DNA from: Symmetrospora coprosmae
Taxonomy: Eukaryota > Basidiomycota > Cystobasidiomycetes > Symmetrosporaceae
DNA length: 64,000 bases
Direction: 5' to 3'
NCBI GenBank assembly: GCA_008802785.1
Contig: VUYT01000009.1
Coordinates: 124,001 to 188,000, forward strand
The translations under genes and the position numbers were made by a program. Under the pieces are notes generated by a model, which was given only the letters and a program-made list of their open reading frames with translations, searched no databases and was not told the origin of the DNA. Below are positions 33,395 through 44,360 of this stretch, piece by piece; position 1 is the stretch's first letter, and every line of letters begins with the position of its first letter.

Positions 33395-33729
33395 GGCGTC
33401 GTCCTGGTTGCTGCTGCGTCTGCGTCTGCGTCTGCGTCGCCGCGACGGGCGTCATCTGTCCTGTCCTGTCCTGCCCTGTCCTGTCCGATATCGCACAGCA
33501 GTTGCGTTTCTACGAGGACGCGTCGAGCATGGTCTGCCGTATATATGTATATCGTGTGCGGTGTCGGTTGGACGGGAGGAGAAAGAGGCTACAGAGGATC
33601 CCCAGCATGCCACAACCTTGTTCTTTCGACCATCACCATCCATCCGACATATAATACAGCATGCACAGTCCATTCGCATCGCCCGTAGCAGTAGCATAGC
33701 ACAGAACAGCACAGCACAGCAGCGCACCC
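33395..33729. promoter_or_regulatory. Divergent SEC2-like / MED7 promoter
   Basis: A 335-bp interval between opposed start codons. It includes a (CTGCGT)n hexamer run near 33413-33443 and a (CTGTC)n run near 33458-33486 that could shape the promoter. A TATATGTATAT stretch lies at 33540-33550 in the SEC2 5' region. Confidence 0.5.
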
Positions 33730-35089
33730 ATGTCAGCACCTCCAGCCGGCCATGCCGGACCTCGGGAAAAAGGAGGAGGAGGAGGAGGATCCGGGACAGG
33801 CCAAGCAGCCGCACCATCAACACTCATGTCGTCCTTCTTCCCCTCTCCACCCGCATACCACGTCCACTTCACCGCGTCCAACATCGCGCTCGCCCGCCGC
33901 CTCGTCGCGGCGCCCGCCTTCTCGCAGGACGAGTACCGGCGGCTCGCAGCATCAGGATCGTCGAGATGGACCGCACGCCAGGCTGCGCTTCTGGCAGAGA
34001 TTGGCGGTGCGAACGCTCAGCAAGCGAGCAGCATCATGGAAGCGGGCGTCGATCTGCCCAGCCTCGTGCAGCCGCCCGATGCGGCCCTCATAGAGGCAGA
34101 CGGGCACTGGATGAGCTTCGGCCAGGCCTGGCCGGTGCGTGCGAGCGAGCGACTGCCACTTCTGATGCATGCGAGGCAATGGTGACACGCTGACGAGGGC
34201 GCCACGACCGTTGCACAGCTGCACGAGGCGCTCCCCACGCTTCAAGAAATGGGCGTGTCGCAGCTGTACCGCACCCCGATGAGCTTCGAGGGTGCGCGCG
34301 CCTCCTTTCTCCTGCACTTGATGCTTCTGCGAGCACTGGCAAACAGCTGAACCGGCACACTCGGTCGTCATCGTCATTGTGTCGGCGCTGTGCCGTGCTG
34401 CACGCAGGGCGGCGGCAAGCGCTCCACGCGCTGCTGCACACGCTCCTCCACACGTACCTGCGCCTCCTCGGCGCGCTGACCTCGGGCCCGCCCTCGCTGC
34501 ACGCCGAGACATCCTTTCTCTCCTCCTTCTCCTCCCACCCTCCTCCCAACCTCGACCCGGCGGCCGCGGCGCTGGCTCTGCGGACGCAGGCCGACGCTGC
34601 CATCGCGCACATCCGCCTCGCGAGCATTAATGTCCACCACCTCTGCAACGAGTGGCGGCCCGTCCAGGCGAGGGAGACGCTGCGCGCCCTCATGCGGGCG
34701 CAGATAGCGGCGCGGAGGCGCAAGACGGATGAGCTGCGCCGGTGAGTGCCGATGCGGTGTGATGCGCTGCGCGTCGCTGAATTGAGCTGAGCTGACGCGA
34801 GCGAGGCTGCTGCTGCAGCGCGACAAGCGAGATCAAGGCGCGCATGGACAGCCTCAAGACGCGCGTCAGGTCCGACGGCGCTGGCAGCGCGGGGCTCCTT
34901 GCCGACGGTGTCGAGGCGATGAGCGTCGAGCGGGAGCGGGAGCAACAGTCGGAGCAACAGGAACGGCAACATGGGGCAGGGCGGACGGACGCGCTAGGAC
35001 CGGAACGGGCCTCTCAGAGCCGAGACGACGACAGCCGCAAAATGCTCGCTCGGAGGATGATCTCGGCGCTCGACGAGATCGGCGACTAG
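33730..35089 (+). CDS. MED7: Mediator complex subunit 7
   Basis: Mediator middle-module subunit for RNA polymerase II transcription, pairing with Med21 and Med31. Exons 33730-34134, 34198-34291, 34408-34741 and 34819-35089 sum to 1104 nt, 367 residues. Landmarks: SSFFPSPPAYHVHFTASNIA at the N-terminus (the proline-rich Med31-binding start), DLPSLVQPPDAALIEADGHW with SFGQAWP, LHEALPTLQEMGVSQLY, then the helical core ALHALLHTLLHTYLRLLGAL, IRLASINVHHLCNEWRPVQA and RETLRALMRAQIAARRRKTD. The NVHHLCNEWRPVQARETL segment is the family signature (N-hH-L-NEyRPhQARE-L). The C-terminal coiled tail is charged. A Gly-rich N-terminal extension precedes the FPSPP motif, so translation could also begin at a downstream Met near residue 33. 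Divergent from SEC2-like. Confidence 0.92.
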
Positions 35090-35411
35090 ACTAGCGCGAA
35101 GAAGTGCGGGGGCACGGAGCGCCAGTTCTGAGGTAGATGCAGTACCCATCATTGTTGTTGTGCGACTGGGAAAACTGCAGTGCAGTCCTCCGCTTCGACA
35201 CGGGATGTGGGGACCGCAAGCGCTGGAAATGACCCCGAACGAAGATCCCTAAGACTTCAGTCCAAACGGCACGAACCTTTAAGCTGTGAGGCTCTGTTTG
35301 TCTTGAGCCGCTCGCATGACAGCTCCTGCTCCTGCCTTGCTTTTCATTTGCTTTTCTGGCCGAGATCCCCGTCCGCGAGATGCTCTACTGTATTGCGCAG
35401 CCTCAAATCGC
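35090..35411. other. Convergent spacer MED7 / PHS1
   Basis: A 322-bp stretch containing both 3' flanks. No gene seen. Confidence 0.5.
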
Positions 35412-36516
35412 TCAGGCCCGCTTCTTTGCCGCGTTGGCCTTTATCTGTGCCTTTGCCTTTGCCTTGCCGCCGCCAATGTGCTTTTTCCTCTGGGCGTGCA
35501 TGTGGCTCATCATAACGAACAGGGCTGTCCCATGGCGCAGGCGGGCGACGTGACGAGGTCAGCAGGGGTTGCGTCGGCTATCCTTTCGCTCAAATACACA
35601 TTCCGGGTATGAGAATGAGCGAGAGGAACGCACCGGGCGGCCAGACGAGGACGAGGATGACGAGCGCGACGGCGCCGTTCCTCCCGAACTTTGCGCGGGC
35701 GTACGGTATGCTCGCGTACATGAGGTACGCCTCGGACCCTGCTCCGAGCGGGTAGAGGACGTAGAAGAGCGAGTAGCGGAGCCACTCGAGCATTCCCGAT
35801 TTGGTCTCGAGCAGGGCGAGCGCGTACGTGGCGTACCGGACGCACTCTGCGCTGCTCCACGCGAGGACCATGGTGCTGAACACGGGGGATTCGCGGATGG
35901 CGGGGAAAGGGAACTGGGCGAGGACGCCCCAGACGAGGACGAGGCGGCTCGCGACCTGCGCCGAGGTGGTGCCGAGCCCGGAGCGGACGAGGCCGAGGGC
36001 GACGTGTGCGATCTCGAGCAGGGCGGCCGTTTGCACCCAGCGCGTTGGCGTCCCTACGGCGGCGTGGGCGGTGCGGGTGCGCGAGAGGACGGAGTGGGAT
36101 ATGCTCGAGAGGGAGAGGGAGGAGGATGCAGAGCCAGAGCGGTAGGAGGAGACTGTGGGGCCGAGGAGGTGCGTCAGGAGGAGCAGGAGGATGTACGCCC
36201 AGCCGAGGAGGGAGGCGACGTTGAAGGCCAGCAGGTAGAGCCGGAGCGGGCCTGCGAGCGAGAGCAAGCGGACGGACGTGTATACGCATGTCAGCTCTCA
36301 TGGATGGCGGGCTGAGCCTGTGCCTTTGCCTTTGCCCGTATGCCGTTCAAAGGTTCGCACTAGGGGTGGCAGCCCGGCAGAGAGGATGCCGGCCCCGAGT
36401 TGGCACTCACCGGACGGTCCACGCTTGGAGGTGGAGCTGGAGCTGCTCTTTGGAAGCTGCGATGCGCGCTGGGCATTGCTGCCGCTGACCGTGCTGCTGC
36501 TGTTGCTATGGCTCAT
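35412..36516 (-). CDS. PHS1: Very-long-chain (3R)-3-hydroxyacyl-CoA dehydratase
   Basis: Third step of the ER fatty-acid elongation cycle, supplying very-long-chain acyl chains for sphingolipids. Exons 36411-36516, 35634-36251 and 35412-35524 sum to 837 nt, 278 residues. Multi-helix membrane protein of the HACD/PTPLA family: YLLAFNVASLLGWAYILLLL, TAALLEIAHVALGLVRS, VFSTMVLAWSSAECVRYATY, MLEWLRYSLFYVLYPLGAGS then E. The Tyr and Glu of the RYSLFYVLYPLGAGSE stretch are the family catalytic pair. The spliced last exon encodes PALFVMMSHMHAQRKKHIGG and ends AKKRA, a textbook KKXX dilysine ER-retrieval signal; without splicing the protein would stop early and lack it. The first intron (159 nt) is longer than most here. 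The N-terminal 35 residues are Ser-rich and not part of the fold. Confidence 0.93.
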
Positions 36517-37336
36517 TGGAGGATCGTGCACTGGTTCGAGCAGTACAGAGTAGAGCAGGGAGAGGCAAGCCTGCGGGGACAATGAAGCGAATGGTTACTG
36601 AGGCGCGATTATACGGCTCCAATGGCTAGACCATGTGGGGTAGATGCGATATGGCTATGGCTACAGGGACATTGACGTCTAGCTATGTGTATGTGTGCGA
36701 GCTGCACGAACAGGGAAGGGGCCATCTGCGAGGAACCGACAGAAAGGAAAACCCAAGAAAAGTCAGCAAGACAGCTCTAATGCATTGAGTGCAGGCGTGG
36801 TGCATCTCGTCGGGGTCTCGCAGACGCAGACGCAGACGCAGACGGATCAGCAATTCCAAATTTAAAAGTTACGTTGTGGGTGTTCATCGTCAGCGCTTCA
36901 GGGTCGGGAGGCGGCAGATGCCAGAGCACCGCGCGCACTCTCGACCCTGGGGCATAAGACAGGGATAATGTTTGTTCATCGTTTCCAGGGGAGTTGGTGG
37001 ATGGAGGGAGAGATGGAGAGAGAGAGGGAAGGATGCTGTGTGATGGGGGAGAGTGGATGCGATGCGATGCGATGCGATACGATGCAGGAGGAGTGTAAAT
37101 TTCGGCCTACCTGCTCCCAGTGGCATCCGGAATGGATGAGGGGGACGCTGTGAGAGGCGACGATGGGGGAGACTGCATGCTCATCATGACTGGCTGTGTG
37201 CCGTCTCTCGTCGTCGTCGTCGTCGTCGTCATCTGTGCTGTCTATATCCATCACTGTAGATATTATCGATGAGAGCAGAGCCAACCCGTGCTGGTGGCTG
37301 CTCTGCTCTGAGCCAACCTGGAGACCATCAGCCACA
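36517..37336. promoter_or_regulatory. 820-bp divergent region PHS1 / zinc-finger gene
   Basis: It holds the promoters of two opposed genes. Simple repeats are prominent: (CAGACG)n at about 36825-36850, GA-rich DNA at 37003-37035, (GATGC)n at about 37055-37085, and (CGT)n at 37207-37230 just before the zinc-finger gene. An in-frame open stretch runs from 37196 into the gene but contains no ATG before 37337. No RNA gene seen. Confidence 0.5.
37055..37085. repeat. GATGC pentamer repeat
   Basis: About six near-perfect tandem copies of GATGC (one with GATAC). A near-identical run lies at about 44099-44124 next to the VTC1 start codon. Confidence 0.8.
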
Positions 37337-40300
37337 ATGGCGGCGAGGGGAGGACGAGGGAGGAACAGACGGATGGCAGCACTGGAGGACAGCAATGGCA
37401 ATGGCAATGGCATCGTCAATGGCATCGTCGACGTCGACGGCGACGTAGCTCCTCCTCATGCAGCAGCCGCCGCCACTGGCACACCCTCAATTAGGAAGCA
37501 GCAGCAGCAGCCAGTTGCACCCACCGCATCATCCTCACGCGCAGCATCCCCAGCATCAGCATCAGCATTCTCATCAGCGTCGTCCATGTCCATGTCCCTG
37601 TCGACGCTGTCCTTCAAGCTGCCGCCGTCCGGCAAGCTGCCCAGCTTCAAGAAGCTAAACAAGGCCACGGTCTTGGGGCCCGCTTCAGAGGGCGCATCGA
37701 CATCATCCACAACGGACGGACACGCACACGCACACGGACAGGGGCAGGGGCCCTCGAGCTCGCTTGCAAGTGCCAGTGCAGCCAAAGCACCCATCCCCAT
37801 CCTGCCCACCGAGCCAGCCGCCATGCGCCGGGCAAAGGAGCACGAGCAGCGCCAACACCGACAGCAGAAGGCAACGCCCAAATCGCCCACCCGGCTCAGC
37901 AAGGGGAAAGGCAGGGACACGCAGCCGCCTCCTCCTCCTCCTCCTCCTCACACTGACTCGCGAGGAGTCGCGTCAGAGAGAACGACGCCCACCGCGTCGC
38001 CGCTCATTGAATGGACGAGCTCCGAGGAGGAGCTAGAACACGAGGCCGAGGCCGAGGCAGAGGCAGAGACAGAGGCAGAGCAAGTGCAGGAGCAGGAGCA
38101 GGAACACAATGAGCAGGATGAGCAGCGTGCGAGGCAGGCCTCGGGAAATGGGAATGTCAGCGGGAGCGGGAGCGAGAAGGACAATGCCGGCACGCGCCGC
38201 CAACCGACAATGCGAAAATGGGGCGCGCCAGCAACGAGGACAGTGAGCGCGACCGCAGCCGCGACCCAGAGTGCGCAACGGGTCCCAGAGACCAGGACAA
38301 AAGCGAAAGCGACAGCGAAAGCGAAAGCAGAGCCAAAAGTCCCGCCAGATAGGCCAAGAGCCGAGCGCGAGCGTGAGCGTGAGAGGCAGAGGCAGAGGCA
38401 AGAGATAAGGCAGAAGCCGCCTGCGCCTGGGTCTGGGCCTGCAGCTGAAGCGGGCCTTGCGAAGCGCGACGAAGCAGGCTTCAAAAGCGATGCCCGTGAG
38501 TCCCATGACCCGCACCGCAAGCACGCATGCATGCGCGCCAGTCTGGTCTGCCTGCTCCGCGGACCGGACGGGACCGAAGCTGAAGCTGAGGGTATCCCCA
38601 TGTGGCGTCTTGATCTCTTTTTTCTCTCTGCTTGACGGCACACCAGCTGCACTTGTACCTGCATCTGCGCCACCGACGGGCCCGCGCGCGCTCCGCCTGA
38701 AGCTCTTTCCTGGCAGTGTGAACGGGAAAGGGAATGGGAATGGAAGCAGCAGCGGCGCTGCTGGGCGGGGAGCGGGTGCGGGTGCGCATGCAGCGCAAGC
38801 GCAAGCGCGAGGGACAAGCAGGGCCACGAGCGTCAGTATGACTGGCGGCTACGGCTCGCCATCGGCAACCAGCGGCAGCCCGGGCCCGGCTACCGTGGAC
38901 CAGTCTGCACCGCGCACCCCTGCCGGCCCAGTCGCTGCGCTCGCTCAAGACAGTGCAGGTGCAAGTGGCATCGCCCTGGCGCCGGAAGTCAGCGCACATC
39001 CGCCACTCACCAAGGTAGGGCCGCCCTTATATGCACGAGCACAGGCACAGGCACAGGGGCTGGGACAGTCAGCGGCGCAGCTACGGGAAGGCACAGACGC
39101 CGGCGCCGAGATTGAGATCGAGACAGGCAACAGCGACATGGACATGGGCTCGGACTCGGCCGACAGCGTCGACGAGCAGGACAAGGGCAGTGACGACGGC
39201 GGCGACTGCAACGGCGGGAGCAGCGACGCGCCGCTGGCCGACGTGCCGGGCCCCAATTCTCACCTGGAGGTGCAGATCCAGGCGGCCAAGGGCAGCAGCA
39301 CCGGCAACCGCGACCGCGACGGCGCCGCCGGCGAAGCGGGATCGGACAAGGACAGCGTCAATGATGGCACGCCCGCTGCGGCTGTTGTACGCGCAGAACA
39401 CCGGCGCCAACTCGAGCCCGCGCACACGCCTGCTTTTGCGTCTACGCCTGGAGGCGCTTCCGGGTCGGTGCGGGTCGGTGCGGACGAGGGAGCGGACGCG
39501 CAAGAAAGCGGGTCCAGGCTTGCCGAGACGTCGGACTCAGACCCCAAGCCCGCGTCGGCGGCTTCGGCTGCGGCTGCTGCCGCGAGCACTCTGCCAAAGG
39601 CGGCAGGAGTGGACAAGGCAGCTCACGGAGTCGAGTTCGGGCAAGCGCCTCCTGCACAAGCTGCAGAGCCGAATCCGGATGTGGATCCAGCACACTCTGC
39701 ACAGTTGATCGATGTCCACGCTGATGTGACGGGGGAGCCGGCCTCGCGTCGAGCGCAGGCACAAGCGCAAACGCAAGATAAACCGCAAGACCCGCTTTCC
39801 CTTGCCGGGCTGGCTGCACTCGAGACAGAAGCCGCAGCCGCCAGCGACAGCAGCGACGACGACGACGACGATGACGCATTCGACTTTGACGCGCAGATCC
39901 AGGCCATGATGGGCGACCTCACTGCGCAGGCATCAGCTCTGCCTGTGCAGACTGGCGCGGGCCCGGGCGCAGTGGACGCAGGCGCCACTCCGCTCGGCCT
40001 GGATCTCCCCATGCCGTCGTCTCACCTGCTCGAGGCCGGCTCCGCGGACTTTGCAGGCGCAGGGCCAGGTACGGCAGCGAGCGACGCGTTCGACTTTCAG
40101 CTCGACCTCGGACCCGATCTAGGTCTGGACCTGGGCCTGCCTCTGCCTCTGGATCTTGATCTGACTGGCCCGCCCTCTGCTGCGCTGCGTGTGGATCCGG
40201 AACAGGAGGAGGATCCCATGCAGGTCTTTCTGCAGTCTGCGGCGCAGTCCCGCGCAGTCTCGCCGGCGCCGGCGCCTACATCCGCGCCTGCACCCGCGCC

Positions 40301-43004
40301 CGTGCTTGCGCCCGGCACGACATTGGTCCAGCCCAAGGCAGAGGAGGACGAGCTGGACGAAGACGACAATGATCTGATGGGCGCAGATGCAGACGACAAT
40401 GCCTTTGATCTGAACGCCATGCTTGCGAGCGCGATGATGCAGGCGACAGCGGAGGTCGGTGCCGACGAGGACGCAGCCAGTAAGTCCACTGCGCCGGTAG
40501 CGTCCGCCTTTGTGGATCCGGCAGCAATGTTCAGCAAAGAATCGGTGGCAGGAGCCGGAGCTGGGGCTAACAGCGTCGCAGCAAGAGGGGCGGTCAGCGA
40601 CGATGATGCAGACGACGCGGATGATGATGGCGACGGCGGCAGCGAGGACGCTGGTGACAGTGACAGTGATAGCGATAGCGAGGACGATGGCGCTGGCGGG
40701 GCTGCCTTTGACCTGGACGCGCAGCTGCAAGCGGCAATGACTGGAAACATGGAGAATCTGGGCGGGTACTCGGGCGCGGGCGACCAACTCCATCTGCTCA
40801 TTCCAGGCCTGGGTTCCGTTGCCGAGCCTGACAGCAACGCCAACGCCAACGAAGCGCCCGTGCCCGCCAAGCTGCCCCGCGCTGAACGAGGCTCGTCCGC
40901 TTCCGGCTCGGATGACTTTGCGCACACGTCGGACGACGAGAGCGACAGCGACGATGAGGACGGTGGGGCATTCGACCTGGACGCGCAGATCGGGGCAGCC
41001 ATGGGCGGGCTCGCGCTGCCGGACTCCAATGTCCGTGCGCAACAGCGTACACAGGCGCAGACGCACATGCAGGCACGGCGCGGGCCGAGCGGCGAGGATG
41101 ACGGCGCGCTCGACCTTCAGGCCATGCTCAAAGGCGCCATGCGCCAGGCGGCACTCGAAATTGAGCTTGAGCTCGACGACCTCAACGAGGCAGAGCTAGA
41201 CGAGCTCATGGACTTTGATCCGGACGCCGACGCGTTCGCAGAAGGCGAAGGCCTCGACGCGGAGCAGCAGGAACTGCTCGACCGCCTAGAGAGGGAGATT
41301 CCGGGGTTACCGAGGTACAGGCCTAGCCTGCATGATGATGGCGATCTCGGCAACCTCTTCAACCAGGCGAGGATTTACCACCCACAGGCTCTCCATCTAT
41401 TCTATCCGTGTGACTATCGAGGATGCGATCGAGTGGTAAGCCTCGCAGGGTCTCCCTGTCTCTCCTTTGCCTCACCGCTGATCCTCCTCGCCCAATCTCG
41501 CGCGCACTGACAGTTCGCCAAAGCCAAGGCGAAAGATAAGCACAAAGCGGCGCATCAGGACTCTGCGTCCTTCCCTTTCGTCTGCCCTGTCTGCCCGATG
41601 CGTTTCGCCGAGCTGGGCGAGATGAAGGACCACCACCGGACCCACGACAGCACGCGCGAGTGGCGGTACCGTTGCAAGGGCTGCCACAACCTGTTCGGGA
41701 CGCAGGCGATGGTGGAGGCGCACGCAAAGGTTGCCGTTACGCCCGTACCGCAGAGCTTGATCAGCGGCGCGGGAAATCACCCTGACATCCAGCTCCCCGA
41801 CAAATGCCGCGAAGGAGCGTTCACGCTCGAGCTGCCGAGTGTCGCAGACATACGCGAGGCGGGAGCGAGGCAGGCGCGCGCGTATCAGACTGCCCAGGAG
41901 CACCACCGTACACAGGCGCGTGTGCGGGCAAAGGCCAAGCACCGTGCGGGCGCCGAGAAGGCGCAAGCTGACTACGAGGAGAGGAAGCGGAATCACGCGA
42001 TAATGCAGCGCACCCTTCTGGCCAAGCACGAGAGGGACGAGGCGGCGGCCAACGCTGCGGCGCATGCTGCGTACCTTAAGGCGGTCGAGGAGGCGCGCGC
42101 AGCGGGGCACATCATCAATAATGTCGCCGAGCATCCGGCCAGGAGCGGCGTTCGCGACGGCGATATCGCAGTACCGGACAGGCAGTCGCCGACGCGCGGA
42201 GCGGGTGCGGGCGCCGACTCGGCCAACTGGTTCGAGGTCGAAGGGTTAACTGCGCTGTACCCGAGCGCCGAGATCGGCGTGTCTGGCCCGTCTCGCTCGA
42301 CGCCCGTACCGCCAGGCGCACCCGCGCAGCCTGGCATCCCGCGCCCACCCGCGTACATCTCCCTGCCGCGCCCGGCAATCCCACCGTTCCCCGCTGCGCC
42401 GGCAAAGGCTCAGCCGACAAAGAGCGGTAGAAGCAAGCGGGCGCTGCACAACCCGTTCTTCGACGCTGCGCCTGCATTCGGCCGCGTCCCGCTCGAGGCC
42501 GCGACGCTCCTTGCGCAGCTGAGCACGGTGCTCGCGCAGCAGTACGACCGGCAGAATGCGCTCCTTCTCCCCGGTGACCCCAAGATCAACGTCGCGAGCG
42601 GGCTGCAGCAGACGCTGCGCCGCGCCGACCTGACGGCGGGCGAGGGGCACGCGCTCGCGAGCCTCCTGGCGACTGTCGCGCATGCACGGAACGAGGGGCT
42701 GAAAGCGAGCTTGGACGAGGCGCGCAAAGTGCAGATTGAGAACCTGAGAAGAGAGCACGAGCACCAGGCGCGCATACGCGCGGAGCTCCGCAGGCGTGAG
42801 CTCGTCAAGAAGGAGGAGGAGCAGCGTCTTGCGCGAGAGAAAGAAAGGAGGGAGTGCGAGGTGCGCGAGGCGGCGCAGAAGGCCGCGGCGCAATCGGGTA
42901 ATGACACTATCGGGCGAGAGGCAAAGATGGACGTCGATATCCAGGTCGACCCGAGCTTGCTATCAATCGGCAACGGGAGAGATGTAGCCGTACCGCAGAT
43001 GTAG
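37337..43004 (+). CDS. Large C2H2 zinc-finger protein with acidic AFDLDAQ-type repeats
   Basis: Exons 37337-38495, 38647-41435 and 41514-43004 sum to 5439 nt, 1812 residues; the splices restore frame at both joins. Three C2H2-type fingers lie in the last quarter: FYPCDYRGCDRV with KAKAKDKHKAAHQ across intron 2, FVCPVCPMRFAELGEMKDHH with RTH, and YRCKGCHNLFGTQAMVEAHA. Upstream, within about residues 780-1310, a short motif recurs after acidic runs: AFDFDAQIQAMMGDL, AFDLNAMLASAMMQ, AFDLDAQLQAAMTGNM, AFDLDAQIGAAMGGL and ALDLQAMLKGAMRQA. The first 700 residues are Gln/Ala/Ser/Glu-rich and disordered. The C-terminus has a long charged helix (REHEHQARIRAELRRRELVK). A nuclear DNA- or RNA-binding regulator with acidic activation-like repeats is the likely reading; I do not recognise an ortholog. 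The ATG at 37337 is the first in frame. Confidence 0.78.
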
Positions 43005-43264
43005 GAAAAGTTGTATCGAACAGGTCGATAGGCGCTGGGCGCCACGTCGCAGAAGGTAGTTTGTTGGTGTATGTGCGCTCAAAGAGTCCGGCAAGTACAT
43101 TAGCAAGTCAATCATCAGCATCAGAACCTAGGCAATGCTGCTTCTCCCTTGCATGCGCGTGTTTCCGAGCTGAAATTGGGGAAGATGGGTACGCTGTACA
43201 ACAATGATCAGGTGACGAGAGGCTCTCCGCCCGACTCGATTCCGTGTAATCCTCTTGCAGTGCA
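43005..43264. other. Convergent spacer zinc-finger gene / VTC1
   Basis: A 260-bp stretch with both 3' flanks. Nothing else seen. Confidence 0.5.
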
Positions 43265-44084
43265 TCACAGGAGGAGTTCTGCGCTAGATGACGGATCCTG
43301 CATGTCGACAAAGAGGTTCAAGTAAGCCGCAAGCCAGGGCGATTTGGGCGTCTTCATCTTTCCGTTGTGGTGCTTTACGCGGAGGATGAAGTTGGCGAGG
43401 ACGGCCGCGAAGAGAAGGACGCAGATGATGGTGGGGCCGTACAATTCGTCTGTCCATCGTTGACGTGGGGAGATGTACGGTGCGGATCCTCGCGTCAGAT
43501 GGTTCCGAGACTCGGGGGCATGGCCAGGAAAGAGGCCGATGGCAGGCGCAACCCACCAAAATGCCCTGCGTACGTTGTCCGGATGCGATGTGACCGCCGG
43601 ATGTGCATTGCGTACGCGTAGAAGATCTGTGTACAGGCCATTCAGGGAGGGACATTGGGTTCGAATGAGGAGTTGGCGGGCGGGCGAGCGAGCGAGGAGA
43701 CGTGGCTTTTCACGTCAGCTCCACAGCGAATGTGGTTGCCGAGCTCGATGAACGCACCGCCAATATGCTGATGCCGGCGTAGACGAGTCCCATGACCCGT
43801 CCCATCGAGTCGCCGCCGTTGAAGAGGGCCAGTCCAAAGCTGCCGAGGAGGAGGCTGACGCGGATCCACGAGAAGAAGGTGCGTTCGCTTGCGAGGTACA
43901 CTTTCGGCTCGACCTTGCTTGCTGCCTTGGCCTGCGCCTGCGCCTGCTGTTGCTGCTCATCCCCATTGCTGTCGCCCCCTCCTCCTGCCCCTACGCTCCG
44001 CTTGAGGGCGCCGACGATACCCCCGCTGGACCGGTGGGACGTCGAGGTGGCCCCGTATGAGGGCTGCTGGATGGACGAGGACAT
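43265..44084 (-). CDS. VTC1: Vtc1-like vacuolar transporter chaperone subunit
   Basis: Small membrane subunit of the VTC polyphosphate-polymerase complex on vacuolar membranes (DUF202 family). Exons 43758-44084, 43557-43626 and 43265-43449 sum to 582 nt, 193 residues. The core begins VEPKVYLASERTFFSWIRVS, continues LLLGSFGLALFNGGDSMGRV and MGLVYAGISILA (helices 1 and 2), then IFYAYAMHIRRSHRIRTTYA with GHF, and YGPTIICVLLFAAVLANFIL (helix 3). The ERTF(F)SW and H-x-RR features are typical. It is longer than yeast Vtc1 (129 residues), with about 60 residues of Ser/Gln-rich N-terminus and a 40-residue C-terminal extension (KTPKSPWLAAYLNLFVDMQD). All three family helices are recovered only after splicing both introns. 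It has no SPX or polymerase domain, so it is Vtc1-like, not Vtc2-4. Confidence 0.88.
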
Positions 44085-44098
44085 GCTGGTCCCTCTGA

Positions 44099-44124
44099 TA
44101 TGCGATGCGATGCGATGCGATGCG
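44099..44124. repeat. GATGC pentamer repeat in the VTC1 5' leader
   Basis: Four to five tandem GATGC units lie about 15 nt upstream of the minus-strand VTC1 start, so in the sense strand they read GCATC repeats in the leader or core promoter. Confidence 0.75.
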
Positions 44125-44360
44125 GTGTGGCTTCGAGCGGAAGTCAACCCGAGGGGAGCACGTTCGTGGACAGGCAAGATGGAGGAGGAGGAGGAGGAGG
44201 AGCGCCCTTCGTCTTCCTTTCACCATCTCCAGTAATGCAGGACGATACAGCACAGTATAATGTATTACACCAGAGCGCGCACTGCATACAATAGGACAGT
44301 CGAGCCGGAGGGAAGGGCGAGTCGAACGAGGCCCGGCCCGAGCTCGGACAGACTGAATGC

